Below are positions 25,854 through 35,903 of a stretch of DNA of 64,000 nucleotides, piece after piece. Numbering within the stretch: the first letter of the stretch is position 1; every line of letters starts with the position of its first letter. The position numbers and the translations under genes were made by a program. Under the pieces are notes generated by a model that saw only the letters and a program-made list of their open reading frames with translations, made no database searches and was not told the DNA's origin. The stretch is from Alkalibacillus silvisoli (GTDB taxonomy: Bacteria > Bacillota > Bacilli > Bacillales > Alkalibacillaceae), in the NCBI RefSeq assembly GCF_039521975.1, contig NZ_BAAACZ010000019.1:32300-96299 (forward strand), in the 5' to 3' direction.

Positions 25854-26741
25854 TTATTCACTACGATCTTGCATGCGGTCTTGTTCTTGTAAAGTAGACA
25901 TTTCTAATCCTGGCATCGCAGTACCTAAATCTTTTGAAAGCTTTGCAATTAACTCATAGTCTTGATAATGAGTTGTCGCTTCAACAATTGAACGAGCAAA
26001 CTTTTCAGGATTATCAGATTTAAAAATACCTGAACCAACAAACACACCATCAGCACCTAATTCCATCATTAGCGCTGCATCAGAAGGTGTTGCAATACCA
26101 CCTGCTGCAAAGTTAACAACTGGTAAACGACCTTCTTCTTGAACTTGTAGAAGTAACTCATATGGTGCACCAGTTTCTTTTGCATAAACCATTAGTTCAT
26201 CTTTAGCCATATTTTGAATTTGGCGAATTTGTGTTTGAACTTCACGCATATGACGAACCGCTTCTACAATATTACCTGTACCTGGTTCGCCCTTTGTACG
26301 TAACATAGATGCACCTTCGCCAATACGTCGCAAAGCTTCTCCTAAGTTACGGCAACCACATACAAACGGTACAGTAAAGTCATTTTTATCAATGTGATAG
26401 ATATCATCAGCTGGTGTTAAAACTTCACTTTCATCAATATAATCTGCACCCATCGCTTCTAATACACGCGCTTCAACAATATGACCAATACGTGCTTTAG
26501 CCATGACAGGAATACTAACAGCATTTAAAACTTCTTCAGTAATCGTTGGATCTGCCATACGTGCAACGCCACCAGCAGCACGAATATCTGATGGTACTCG
26601 TTCTAAAGCCATAACCGCTACTGCTCCAGAAGCTTCTGCAATTTTAGCTTGTTCTGCATTGACAACGTCCATAATGACGCCACCTTTTTGCATTTCAGCC
26701 ATCCCTCTTTTTACACGGTTCGTACCAACACTTGTTGACAT
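25854..26741 (-). CDS. pdxS: Pyridoxal 5'-phosphate synthase subunit PdxS
   Basis: PdxS builds PLP from ribose 5-phosphate, glyceraldehyde 3-phosphate and ammonia. This 295-residue barrel protein opens with TNRVKRGMAEMQKGGVIMDV, has the conserved RVPSDIRAAGGVARMADP and IPVMAKARIGH with the sugar-binding Lys, and FAAGGIATPSDAALMMELG near the phosphate site. It lies 40 bp after dacA in the order dacA-pdxS-pdxT-serS known from B. subtilis. Confidence 0.97.
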   Translation of the reverse strand: MSTSVGTNRVKRGMAEMQKGGVIMDVVNAEQAKIAEASGAVAVMALERVPSDIRAAGGVARMADPTITEEVLNAVSIPVMAKARIGHIVEARVLEAMGADYIDESEVLTPADDIYHIDKNDFTVPFVCGCRNLGEALRRIGEGASMLRTKGEPGTGNIVEAVRHMREVQTQIRQIQNMAKDELMVYAKETGAPYELLLQVQEEGRLPVVNFAAGGIATPSDAALMMELGADGVFVGSGIFKSDNPEKFARSIVEATTHYQDYELIAKLSKDLGTAMPGLEMSTLQEQDRMQDRSE

Positions 26742-26780
26742 TATAAAGTCCCCCTATCTTTTCTTGGCAAGGTTTTACTA

Positions 26781-28100
26781 TTAAGTAAAAATCCCTTTAA
26801 TACTATTAAATAGACCAACAAAGAAGTCGCCAATAGCTTGTAAAATTAGCATAAACCAATTTGAACGCTCGACTTCATCAGCCGTATAAACAGGTACTGA
26901 GATCGTTGCATCATCAGATGTTAAATTACCGTAATCGAGTTCCCCTTCATATGTTAACACTAATTGCCCAACTTCTAAACCTTCTTCTACAGGTGCTTCT
27001 AATGCACCCTCATCATTTAATACTTCTTCATCTAATTCTAATTGAACTGAGTAAAGGTCTTCTTCACCATTTTTAATCATTGATTCAATCGGTTCACCTG
27101 AAGCGATCTCTACTTCATTTTCTTTACCTTTAACAATAGATAGTGTTGATTCATCATCTACTTGATATCCTTCTTCATACAACATTTCTTTTGAAAAATG
27201 TTCAAAACCATAATCTAATATCTTTTGTGTTTCAGCAAATCGAGCTTCTACACTATCCGTTCTCATGACGACTGAAATTAGCCTTGTACCATCACGTTCT
27301 GCTGTACCTGTAAAAGTATAACCTGCTAATTCTGTGAATCCGGTTTTCAAGCCATCTAAGCCTTCATACGTATACTGTGCAATATGACCAGGCATTCCTG
27401 GTAACATCCAGTTGAAGTTTAACATTTCGTGCCCTTCAAATTCTTGAGTAGGTACACTCGAAACTTCTAGAGCTTCAGGATAATCATTAACAAGATTGTA
27501 AGCTAAAATCGCCATAGAGCGAGCAGATATTAAATTATCTGCATCTGGGTCTGTACCTTCAGGATAATTTTCTCCTAAGTGGCTATTAGATAAACCAGTT
27601 GAATTCACAAACTGAGCATCCGGTAAGCCCATATCTTCTGCTTTATCGTTCATCATTTGAACAAATTCGCCTTCAGAACCTGCAACTAATTCAGCTAAAG
27701 CAATCGATGTTGCATTATCTGAATAGATTGCCATTGCATCATACAATTCTTTAACCGTATATTCATGATCTAAGCGTAATCCTACACCAGAAAAGGTATT
27801 ATTTGCGGAGATCGAAAAAGCATAATCGCTAATTTCTGTCGTTGTATCCCAACTAATCTCACCATTTTCCACCGCTTCTAAAACTAAATACTCTGTCATA
27901 ACTTTAGTCATACTCGCTGGTGGTAATGCAATATCTGCATCTTTAGAAAATAATATATCTCCAGTTTCAGCATCTACTAAGATTGCTGATTCAGCTTCTG
28001 TATCAACTTCTGCTTGAGCTGTAACTGGTGTTCCTAATAATGACCCGAATAAAAAGACAGCCATTATAGTTATCATGATGAATTTCCTCGATTGTTTCAT
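26781..28100 (-). CDS. dacA: D-alanyl-D-alanine carboxypeptidase DacA (PBP5)
   Basis: This low-molecular-weight penicillin-binding protein removes the terminal D-Ala of peptidoglycan stems. A signal peptide of about 30 residues ends at TAQA. The motifs are SMTK (SxxK), SDN (SxN, in IYSDNATS) and KTG (LDGLKTGFTE). The C-terminus SNWFMLILQAIGDFF is an amphipathic membrane anchor. It has 439 residues and starts at ATG 28100 behind GGGGGAAAG. guaB, which precedes dacA in B. subtilis, is absent. Confidence 0.96.
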   Translation of the reverse strand: MKQSRKFIMITIMAVFLFGSLLGTPVTAQAEVDTEAESAILVDAETGDILFSKDADIALPPASMTKVMTEYLVLEAVENGEISWDTTTEISDYAFSISANNTFSGVGLRLDHEYTVKELYDAMAIYSDNATSIALAELVAGSEGEFVQMMNDKAEDMGLPDAQFVNSTGLSNSHLGENYPEGTDPDADNLISARSMAILAYNLVNDYPEALEVSSVPTQEFEGHEMLNFNWMLPGMPGHIAQYTYEGLDGLKTGFTELAGYTFTGTAERDGTRLISVVMRTDSVEARFAETQKILDYGFEHFSKEMLYEEGYQVDDESTLSIVKGKENEVEIASGEPIESMIKNGEEDLYSVQLELDEEVLNDEGALEAPVEEGLEVGQLVLTYEGELDYGNLTSDDATISVPVYTADEVERSNWFMLILQAIGDFFVGLFNSIKGIFT

Positions 28101-28351
28101 ATTCTTTCCCCCACATTAATCTTAAAAATAATCTATTTGAATAGCTAATATTCACTATTGTTATTTAGGCTATTCCAACATTTATTATTATACAACATTT
28201 TCACTCTACTCACATCGGCTTTTATACTAAAAATTAAAAATGTGAAAATAGACTTAATATAAAAGGTATAAAACCTCCTGCTGCTCTTGAATCGATGAGT
28301 TTTCTTCACATTAAGAATTAGAGATTTGGGTGAATATTGATCGTAATAATA

Positions 28352-28395
28352 AGAAAATCCGAACGAATTCATCATAAATGAATTCGTTCGGATTA
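28352..28395 (-). terminator. Hairpin terminator of the HD-GYP gene, second copy of the repeat hairpin
   Basis: AATCCGAACGAATTCAT and ATGAATTCGTTCGGATT form a 17-bp perfect stem with a 5-nt loop. On the minus strand TTTTCTTATT follows. The core is shared with 10919-10964. The remaining parts of 28101-28477 (about 375 bp without a gene) show nothing else I recognise. Confidence 0.85.
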
Positions 28396-28477
28396 TTGCA
28401 ATTGGATATCGCTAGATTAACTGCTCCGTTTTTAAACAAGTACGGCTCCGCGCTCCTTGATAAGAAGAAGTACTGAT

Positions 28478-29551
28478 CTATAAAACCTCGTCTATATATA
28501 AATCCCGCTCGTCTATTAGATTAATTATTTCTTTATTTTTAGACAGCCTAACATAGGGTCGTGTCGGATGCTTTTCATCTGTGAAAACAATCGTACCATA
28601 ATCATTGTTTGATAACTTGACTTGAGTTCCGTTACTAAAATTAACAATCGTATTTACGATTTGATTTAGTACCTTCATATCAAGTTTATCTATATAGTCT
28701 TTAGTCATCTCTTCCACTACTTTATACGGCGATTGCTTCTGACGATAAATCCTCTCAGAAGTCATGGCATGAAACATATCACTAATTGCGATAATACTAG
28801 CAAATGGATGAATCTTATCATTTTGAACCCCCATTGGGTATCCAGATCCATCCAAACGTTCATGGTGTTGTAAGACGGAGATTTTTACATCTTTATGTAC
28901 TGGTAAGTCTTCAATCATTCGGTATGATTCAATCGGGTGTTTTCTTACTTGTTCATACTCAGCATGTGTTAAACTCCGATCTAGCAAATACAATCCTTCT
29001 TGGTCTTTAAGCATTCCAATATCACTTAAGAAAGCAGCTAATGCAATATTTAATCGATCTTTTTCACTATAGCCTAGCTTTTTAGCTAAGAATGTAGCAA
29101 TAACAGGCATAGACACGATGTGATAATAGAAGTAATTATTAGGATCATTATAGTGATACAATTTTAATAGAACATCGAGTTTGTTTTCACCTTGTTCTAC
29201 TAGTGGATAAATCAATTGTCGGATCTTTTGAATATCAATTTTACTTCGATAGTCAAAGCCTTCAAACATTGCTTTCGTTTGTTTTACCACTTCTACATAG
29301 TGCTCATAAAAGGAAATAGGATCATCCTGCTGTTCTTTGTCTGGTTGATCGATCTTTTTCTCTGCTTCAAATGATTCACCGTTAACTAATTTATTCGCCA
29401 CTTCAACTTCATAAACTCTAAACTTATTTAAAACTTGTAAGTGTATAGGCTCCACAACAGTGTGTTTTGGGATTAATGGAGTCAAAGTCTGACCCATGAC
29501 ATCTTTCGTTATTAGACAACCTGATACAAGCTGTTGTGGATGTACTTTCAT
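28478..29551 (-). CDS. HD-GYP domain protein with altered HD motif
   Basis: This 357-residue protein has an N-terminal region without a named domain and a C-terminal HD-GYP domain (about 140-330). The usual HDIGK is SDIGM here (S176-D177), so the metal-binding His of the HD pair is missing. H204-P, H229-H230 and G237-Y-P239 in HHERLDGSGYP are kept. HD-GYP proteins hydrolyse cyclic di-GMP when the metal site is complete; this one may be inactive or bind metal differently. It follows gyrA, is on the same strand, and occupies the position of yaaC/guaB in B. subtilis. Confidence 0.85.
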   Translation of the reverse strand: MKVHPQQLVSGCLITKDVMGQTLTPLIPKHTVVEPIHLQVLNKFRVYEVEVANKLVNGESFEAEKKIDQPDKEQQDDPISFYEHYVEVVKQTKAMFEGFDYRSKIDIQKIRQLIYPLVEQGENKLDVLLKLYHYNDPNNYFYYHIVSMPVIATFLAKKLGYSEKDRLNIALAAFLSDIGMLKDQEGLYLLDRSLTHAEYEQVRKHPIESYRMIEDLPVHKDVKISVLQHHERLDGSGYPMGVQNDKIHPFASIIAISDMFHAMTSERIYRQKQSPYKVVEEMTKDYIDKLDMKVLNQIVNTIVNFSNGTQVKLSNNDYGTIVFTDEKHPTRPYVRLSKNKEIINLIDERDLYIDEVL

Positions 29552-29581
29552 AACCTAACACCTCTCGTATTAATTTTTACT

Positions 29582-32080
29582 TTATTCTTCACCTGATTCG
29601 TCATCGTTATTTAATTGTTCTTGCTCTTGTTCTGATTCTATTTCTTCATCATCTTCTTTTTCCACAGGGGCCACTGTTGCTACCGCTTCATCATCTGATA
29701 GTCTAATTAAACGGACACCTTGTGTATTGCGCCCTGTCATTGAAATAGACTCAGATGGCATACGAATCAATACGCCATCGACTGTAATAATCATTAAGTC
29801 TTCTTCTCCTGTTACAGGTTTAACGGCAACGACTTGACCGTTTCTAGGATTCAACTTACACGTTAAAATACCTTTACCACCACGGTTTTGCATACGGTAT
29901 TCACTTTCAGGTGTACGCTTACCATAACCTTTTGAAGTTACAGTTAAAACATCCACACCTTCATTTAAAATTTCCATTGAAACCACTTCATCATCTTCAT
30001 GTAAGGTTATCCCTTTAACGCCTGTAGCAGTACGTCCCATTACGCGAACATTCTTTTCATCAAAACGAATTAACAAGCCTTCTTGTGTACCGATCATAAT
30101 TTGTTTGTCGCCATCCGTTAAGCGAACTGAGATTAATTCATCATCTTCTCGTAAATTAATCGCTCTCAAACCGCCTCGACGAATATTAGAAAACTGCTCT
30201 AAGGTTGTACGTTTGGATAAGCCGTTTTTCGTTGTGAAGAATAAATACCAATCATCTACAAATTCACGAACAGTAATAACAGCATTAACCCACTCGCCAT
30301 TTTCAATTTCAATGACATTGACAAGAGGAATTCCTTTTGCTGTACGGCTAAATTCAGGAATTTCATATCCTTTAGCACGATAGACTTTACCTTTATTCGT
30401 AAAGAATAACAACGTATCATGAGTAGAAGTCGATAATAAATGCTCAACAAAATCCTCATCATGTGTATTCATACCTTGAATACCTCGACCACCTCTGTTT
30501 TGTGTTCGGTATGTTGTAGCCGGTAAACGTTTAACGTATCCTTTATGCGTTACAGTTATAACAACTGTTTCTTCTGGAATTAAGTCTTCATCTTCAATTA
30601 AATCAACACCGCCAACAACAATTTCTGTCCGGCGTTTGTCATTAAAACGCTCTTTTAGCTCTAACAACTCCTCACGAATAATATCTAAAACTTTTTGTTC
30701 GTCAGCTAAAATTGCTTTTAACTCCGTAATTAAGTCTGTTATTTCTTTATATTCATTTTCGATCTTTTCACGTTCTAAGCCTGTTAGACGTTGTAAACGC
30801 ATATCTAAAATAGCTTGTGCCTGCTTTTCAGATAGGCCAAAGCGGCTCATTAACCCATCACGTGCAATATCAGTTGTTTGTGATTGACGAATTAGTTCAA
30901 TAACTTCATCAAGATGGTCTAAAGCAATTCTTAAACCTGCTAATATATGGGCTCTAGCCTCAGCCTTATCTAACTCAAACTGAGTCCTTCTAATAATAAC
31001 TTCTTTTTGGTGTTCTAGGTAGTGGCTTAATGTTTGCTTTAAGTTTAATACTTTTGGCTGACCACCCACTAACGCTAACATGTTAATTCCAAATGAAGTT
31101 TGTAGCGCTGTTTGTTTGTAAAGATTATTTAAAACAACATTTGGGTTCGTGTCGCGTCGAATTTCTATTACGACTCGTAAACCGTCACGGTCTGATTCAT
31201 CACGTAAATCTGTAATTCCTTCGATCTTCTTATCGCGAACCAATTCAGCTATTTTCTCAATCAATCTAGCCTTATTAACTTGGAATGGGATTTCCGTTAC
31301 GATAATACGTGATTTACCGTTAGCTTCTTCTTCAATGTCTGCTTTAGAACGTATTGTAATAGAACCTTTTCCAGTTTCAAACGCCTGTCTAATCCCGCTT
31401 CTTCCCAGGATTTGCCCACCAGTTGGAAAGTCTGGACCATGAATATATTCATCCATTAGCTCTTGAATAGTAATATCAGGATTTTCACTTAAAGCAAGTA
31501 CACCATCAATGACTTCACCTAATTGATGTGGTGGTATATTCGTTGCCATTCCTACAGCAATTCCTGATGCTCCATTGACTAATAAATTAGGAAAACGTGC
31601 AGGTAATACAACTGGTTCTTTTTCAGTACCGTCATAGTTCTCTTCATAGTCTATTGTATTTTTATTAATATCTCTTAAAATTTCCATTGAAATCTTAGAC
31701 ATTCTAGCTTCCGTATAACGCATAGCAGCAGCAGAATCACCATCAACTGAACCAAAGTTCCCGTGTCCCTCTACTAACATGTAGCGGAAGTTGAAATCTT
31801 GTGCCATACGAACCATAGCCTCATATACAGCAGAATCACCATGTGGGTGATATTTACCGATTACTTCACCAACAATACGTGCTGATTTTTTATACGCTTT
31901 ATCTGCATGCATTCCTAAATCATGCATAGCATATAAAATACGACGATGAACAGGCTTTAACCCATCTCGAACATCTGGTAGCGCACGCGACACAATAACA
32001 CTCATCGCATAATCTAAAAATGATGTTCTCATTTCTTGGCTAATATTTATTTCTTGAACTTGAGGACGTTGTTGATCCAA
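29582..32080 (-). CDS. gyrA: DNA gyrase subunit A
   Basis: GyrA is the breakage-reunion subunit of gyrase. The 832-residue protein starts DQQRPQVQEINISQEMRTSFLDYAMSVIV; it has YHPHGDSAVYEAMVRMAQDF (quinolone region with the wild-type-like Ser) and the catalytic Tyr in AAMRYTEARMS. Beta-propeller repeats occupy the C-terminus, with the GyrA box QNRGGKG. The tail is Glu/Gln-rich. ATG 32080 is preceded by GGGAGG. It is paired with gyrB, 65 bp upstream on the same strand. Confidence 0.98.
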   Translation of the reverse strand: MDQQRPQVQEINISQEMRTSFLDYAMSVIVSRALPDVRDGLKPVHRRILYAMHDLGMHADKAYKKSARIVGEVIGKYHPHGDSAVYEAMVRMAQDFNFRYMLVEGHGNFGSVDGDSAAAMRYTEARMSKISMEILRDINKNTIDYEENYDGTEKEPVVLPARFPNLLVNGASGIAVGMATNIPPHQLGEVIDGVLALSENPDITIQELMDEYIHGPDFPTGGQILGRSGIRQAFETGKGSITIRSKADIEEEANGKSRIIVTEIPFQVNKARLIEKIAELVRDKKIEGITDLRDESDRDGLRVVIEIRRDTNPNVVLNNLYKQTALQTSFGINMLALVGGQPKVLNLKQTLSHYLEHQKEVIIRRTQFELDKAEARAHILAGLRIALDHLDEVIELIRQSQTTDIARDGLMSRFGLSEKQAQAILDMRLQRLTGLEREKIENEYKEITDLITELKAILADEQKVLDIIREELLELKERFNDKRRTEIVVGGVDLIEDEDLIPEETVVITVTHKGYVKRLPATTYRTQNRGGRGIQGMNTHDEDFVEHLLSTSTHDTLLFFTNKGKVYRAKGYEIPEFSRTAKGIPLVNVIEIENGEWVNAVITVREFVDDWYLFFTTKNGLSKRTTLEQFSNIRRGGLRAINLREDDELISVRLTDGDKQIMIGTQEGLLIRFDEKNVRVMGRTATGVKGITLHEDDEVVSMEILNEGVDVLTVTSKGYGKRTPESEYRMQNRGGKGILTCKLNPRNGQVVAVKPVTGEEDLMIITVDGVLIRMPSESISMTGRNTQGVRLIRLSDDEAVATVAPVEKEDDEEIESEQEQEQLNNDDESGEE

Positions 32081-32145
32081 AAGTAATTACCTCCCTAATC
32101 AGAAGAACATGATTACCTTATGATAAAGGCATCAAGGACTAACTG

Positions 32146-34071
32146 TTAAATATCTAAATTTTGTACGTATTGAGCATTTTGTTGTATAAAATCACGACGC
32201 GGTTCTACTTGATCACCCATTAATATTTCAAAGATTTCATCTGCTTCCATAGCATCTTGTAAATTTACTTGAAGTAATGTTCTTGATTCTGGGTTCATGG
32301 TTGTTTCCCATAACTGAGAGGGATTCATTTCACCTAAACCTTTATAACGCTGAAGACCTATTTTCGGCTGGCTTGGTAATTCATCGAATATTTTCTCCAT
32401 TTCATGTTCATTGTAAGCGTAATAGAATTTCTTACCTTGAGTCATTTTGTATAAAGGTGGTTGTGCAATATAAATATACCCATGTTCAATTAACGGACGC
32501 ATATAACGGTAGAAAAATGTTAATAACAATGTACGAATGTGTGCTCCATCTACATCTGCATCTGTCATAATAACAATTTTTTGGTAACGGGCTTGAGATA
32601 CATCGAACTCTTCGCCGATTCCTGTACCTAAAGCTGTGATAATGGCACGAATCTCATTGTTAGATAAGATCTTGTCTAGTCTTGCTTTCTCGACATTTAT
32701 AATTTTACCTCTTAAAGGTAAAATCGCTTGGAAATGTCTGTCGCGCCCTTGCTTTGCTGAACCACCAGCAGAGTCACCCTCTACGATGTATAGCTCGCCG
32801 ATTGAAGCATCTTTAGAAGCACAGTCAGCTAACTTACCTGGTAAACTTGAAACTTCTAAAGCACTTTTCCTTCTTGTTACTTCACGAGCTTTTTTGGCAG
32901 CAATTCTTGCACGTGATGCCATCAACCCTTTTTCAACAATTTGTTTCGCTACTTTTGGATGCTCAAATAAAAATTGTGAAAATTTATCTGAGAAAATTTG
33001 ATCTGTAATCGTACGAACTTCACTATTTCCTAATTTCGTTTTCGTTTGACCTTCAAATTGAGGATCTGGGTGTTTAACCGAAATAATAGCCGTTATACCT
33101 TCTCGAACATCATCGCCAATTAGATTAGGATCATTTTCTTTATAAAGATGATTTTTACGTGCGTAATCGTTAATAACACGAGTTAAAGCTGTTTTAAACC
33201 CTGATTCGTGCGTTCCACCTTCAGCTGTATTAATGTTGTTTGCAAATGAGTATAAATTGCTTGCAAAGCCATCGTTATACTGAATAGCAAACTCTACTGT
33301 GATTTCTTCTAATTCACTTTCACCATAAATTGGGTCGTGAAGAGTTTCACGCGTACGGTTTAAGTGTTCAACGTATTCAGATATTCCACCTTCATAATAG
33401 AATTCTTCACTAGTTGTTTCTTCTTCTCTAAGGTCTTCAATAGCAATTCTAAGTTTTTTATTTAAATAGGCTAATTCACGTGTACGATTTAAAAGTGACT
33501 CATAAGAATATTCTTGAGTTTCTGAGAAAATCTCTGGATCTGGTTTAAAACGTGTCTTTGTACCTGTGATTTCTGTGTCTCCGATTACAGTTACTTCTTC
33601 ATTTGGAACACCACGTGTATAGCTTTGAAAATAAATCTTTCCATCACGATGGACATATACTTCACATTCACTTGATAATGCGTTAACGACTGAAGCACCT
33701 ACACCATGGAGACCACCTGAAACTTTATAAGAACCACCATCGAATTTACCACCAGCGTGTAATACAGTCATAATAACTTCAAGTGCTGGCTTTTTAGCTT
33801 TTTGATGTAAATCAACAGGAATCCCACGGCCATTGTCTGTCACGGTAATACTGTTATCTTCTCCAATTTCAATATCAATTGAATCACAATAACCAGCTAA
33901 AGCTTCATCGATACTGTTGTCAACCACTTCCCATACTAAGTGATGTAAACCTCTCTCACTAGTTGAACCGACATACATCCCTGGTCTTTTTCTAACAGCT
34001 TCTAAGCCTTCTAATACTTGAATTTGACTTGCACCGTAATCTTGTTGATTTAGATTATCTTCCATTGACAT
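32146..34071 (-). CDS. gyrB: DNA gyrase subunit B
   Basis: GyrB is the ATPase subunit. The GHKL motifs are WEVVDNSIDEALAGYCD, TVTDNGRGIPV and SGGLHGVGASVVNAL; the Toprim motifs are EGDSAGGSAKQGRDR and DADVDGAHIRTLLL. I chose ATG 34071 because AAGGTGAG lies directly upstream in the common SD frame. A longer start at 34092 would add seven residues. The protein has 641 residues. Confidence 0.97.
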   Translation of the reverse strand: MSMEDNLNQQDYGASQIQVLEGLEAVRKRPGMYVGSTSERGLHHLVWEVVDNSIDEALAGYCDSIDIEIGEDNSITVTDNGRGIPVDLHQKAKKPALEVIMTVLHAGGKFDGGSYKVSGGLHGVGASVVNALSSECEVYVHRDGKIYFQSYTRGVPNEEVTVIGDTEITGTKTRFKPDPEIFSETQEYSYESLLNRTRELAYLNKKLRIAIEDLREEETTSEEFYYEGGISEYVEHLNRTRETLHDPIYGESELEEITVEFAIQYNDGFASNLYSFANNINTAEGGTHESGFKTALTRVINDYARKNHLYKENDPNLIGDDVREGITAIISVKHPDPQFEGQTKTKLGNSEVRTITDQIFSDKFSQFLFEHPKVAKQIVEKGLMASRARIAAKKAREVTRRKSALEVSSLPGKLADCASKDASIGELYIVEGDSAGGSAKQGRDRHFQAILPLRGKIINVEKARLDKILSNNEIRAIITALGTGIGEEFDVSQARYQKIVIMTDADVDGAHIRTLLLTFFYRYMRPLIEHGYIYIAQPPLYKMTQGKKFYYAYNEHEMEKIFDELPSQPKIGLQRYKGLGEMNPSQLWETTMNPESRTLLQVNLQDAMEADEIFEILMGDQVEPRRDFIQQNAQYVQNLDI

Positions 34072-34109
34072 TTTCTCACCTTCATTTTCCATAATGGTCT
34101 TACATACCT

Positions 34110-34394
34110 TTATTCAGGCGTATCTTCAGTTACCTCATCTATTTGATCTAATATATTTGATATTTGTGCACGTTTATTTAGAGTTGACACAGATAAAGAA
34201 CTGAAATATATATGATCAACCGTTATAACAATCGATTTAGGCTCTTCATATTCAACTTCTGTTACATTCCCATTTTTCCGTTGATTAAAAATCATTTCTT
34301 CAACAATTGAAGAAGAACTATATAAATTATAATCTATAATTGAAACAACTTCTTCTGCACGAATGACATGTTCATCGCCAATATGTATAAACAA
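34110..34394 (-). CDS. remB: Extracellular matrix regulator RemB (DUF370)
   Basis: This 94-residue protein has the DUF370 pattern starting MFIHIGDEHVIRAEEVVSIIDYN with the later SIVITVDHIYFSSLSVSTL. In B. subtilis RemB (YaaB) controls biofilm matrix genes and sits between recF and gyrB exactly as here. Mechanistic detail for RemB is limited. An acidic tail ends the protein. Confidence 0.92.
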   Translation of the reverse strand: MFIHIGDEHVIRAEEVVSIIDYNLYSSSSIVEEMIFNQRKNGNVTEVEYEEPKSIVITVDHIYFSSLSVSTLNKRAQISNILDQIDEVTEDTPE

Positions 34395-34412
34395 CAGCTA
34401 ACCTCACCTTTC

Positions 34413-35522
34413 TCATAACAACTGTCCGTTGTGAATATTAAATATTTCGGCTTGATTTAATGTTTCATGGTGAATACCACTAATACTAGTCGTTGTAACA
34501 AATGTTTGGACCTTACCTTGAATTGTATTTAATAAATGTGATTGTCTTTGGTCATCTAGTTCACTTAATACATCGTCTAATAAAAGAATGGGATATTCGC
34601 CGACTTCATGTTTAATTAATTCGATTTCTGCTAATTTTAATGAAAGGGCTGTTGTTCTTTGTTGTCCTTGAGAACCATAAGTTTGAACATTACGATCATT
34701 AACAAAGAAAAATAGATCATCACGGTGTGGGCCAGCTAAAGTAGTACCCCGTTCAATTTCACGGTCTTCTATGGAGTCATGATGAGAGGTATATGTCTCT
34801 ATTATTCTCTCCAAATTAATGTCTTCTGATACATCAATAGATGCGTCATAACTAATAGTTAATTGCTCCAAACCTCTACTAATTCCTTTATGAATTGGCA
34901 GAGCCCATTCTCTTAATTTCTTCAAAAACTCAAGCCTTCTCTCTAAAACTATACTTCCATGTTCAATTAATTGATCCGTTAACACTTTTAACATGGTTCG
35001 ATCTGTCTGTTTTTGTCGCTGTAAGTCTTTTAATAGTGCATTTCGTTGTTTTAATATTTTTTGATATTGGCCTAAATGATAAATATAAATAGGTTTTATC
35101 TGACCAATTTCCATATCTATAAATTTTCGCCGTTCTTGTGGACTACCTTTTACTAAATTAAGATGTTCAGGTGCAAACATGACAACATTTAATGATCCAA
35201 TATAATCGCTTAAACGTTTTTGTTCGATGTGGTTAAATTTTGCTTTTTTTCCTTTTTGAGAGAAGATGAGCTCTAAAGGAAAAGAACGGTTCCGTTTAAA
35301 CACACTACCTTTTATTTTACCATAATCAGAGTCCCATTTTATTAATTCTTTATCTTTAGACGTACGATGTGATTTCGTAAAGGCTAAAACATAAATAGAT
35401 TCCATGAGATTTGTTTTACCTTGGGCATTTTCACCTATAATGACATTAATTTGATTATCAAACTTTAACGATAATTCATCGTAATTACGGTAATTCTTAA
35501 TAGCTAATTCCTTGATATACAT
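34413..35522 (-). CDS. recF: DNA replication and repair protein RecF
   Basis: RecF is an SMC-like ATPase that helps load RecA at gaps. Its Walker A is IGENAQGKTNLMESIY, its signature motif lies in GSQGQQRTTALSLKLAE, and its Walker B is LLLDDVLSELD. It is 369 residues long, starts at ATG 35522, and follows yaaA by 24 bp in the dnaN-yaaA-recF-remB-gyrBA run. Confidence 0.97.
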   Translation of the reverse strand: MYIKELAIKNYRNYDELSLKFDNQINVIIGENAQGKTNLMESIYVLAFTKSHRTSKDKELIKWDSDYGKIKGSVFKRNRSFPLELIFSQKGKKAKFNHIEQKRLSDYIGSLNVVMFAPEHLNLVKGSPQERRKFIDMEIGQIKPIYIYHLGQYQKILKQRNALLKDLQRQKQTDRTMLKVLTDQLIEHGSIVLERRLEFLKKLREWALPIHKGISRGLEQLTISYDASIDVSEDINLERIIETYTSHHDSIEDREIERGTTLAGPHRDDLFFFVNDRNVQTYGSQGQQRTTALSLKLAEIELIKHEVGEYPILLLDDVLSELDDQRQSHLLNTIQGKVQTFVTTTSISGIHHETLNQAEIFNIHNGQLL

Positions 35523-35545
35523 AATGGGACCCCTAGTCTTTATGT

Positions 35546-35767
35546 TTAATTTTCTTTTGTTACAATAAAAGTACCGATATCCTCAACTTCGACTTGGTCA
35601 TTAATTTTTAATTTTCGCCCTCGTCTTTGGTCTTGTTCTCCATTTACATAAACAGCAACATCTTGTAAGAGTAACTTCAACATACCACCAGACTCTACAA
35701 TGTTAGCTAGCTTTAAAAATTGTCCTAACGTTATTTCATCTGTTTGGATCTCAATCGCCTCAGCCAT
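35546..35767 (-). CDS. yaaA: S4 domain protein YaaA
   Basis: This 73-residue S4 RNA-binding domain has ITLGQFLKLANIVESGGMLKLLLQ and VYVNGEQDQRRGRKLKINDQVEV, the classic S4 turn. The conserved place is between dnaN and recF. The role is probably in ribosome biogenesis, based on B. subtilis YaaA (RlbA); nothing else can be seen. Confidence 0.93.
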   Translation of the reverse strand: MAEAIEIQTDEITLGQFLKLANIVESGGMLKLLLQDVAVYVNGEQDQRRGRKLKINDQVEVEDIGTFIVTKEN

Positions 35768-35842
35768 ATTGTCACCTTCTTAATTTTAGTTTCTACTGTA
35801 GAATTTCCCTAACTATATATTTTACTAAAGATTAGCCTATAA

Positions 35843-35890
35843 GAAAAGAAACTGAGCCACCAGAGTTAGAATAGTTCTCTTGGCTCAGTT
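35843..35890 (-). terminator. Terminator of dnaN
   Basis: AACTGAGCC and GGCTCAGTT form the core of a long, slightly imperfect stem (35850-35890). TTTCTTTTC follows on the minus strand. It separates dnaA-dnaN from yaaA-recF, though partial read-through is common. Confidence 0.85.
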
Positions 35891-35903
35891 CCATATTTAA
35901 AAT

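Noticed and set aside
28145..28375. 76-codon frame on the minus strand between dacA and the HD-GYP gene
   Set aside because: It has no ribosome binding site, an unlikely Lys/Tyr/Phe-rich composition and runs through a terminator hairpin.
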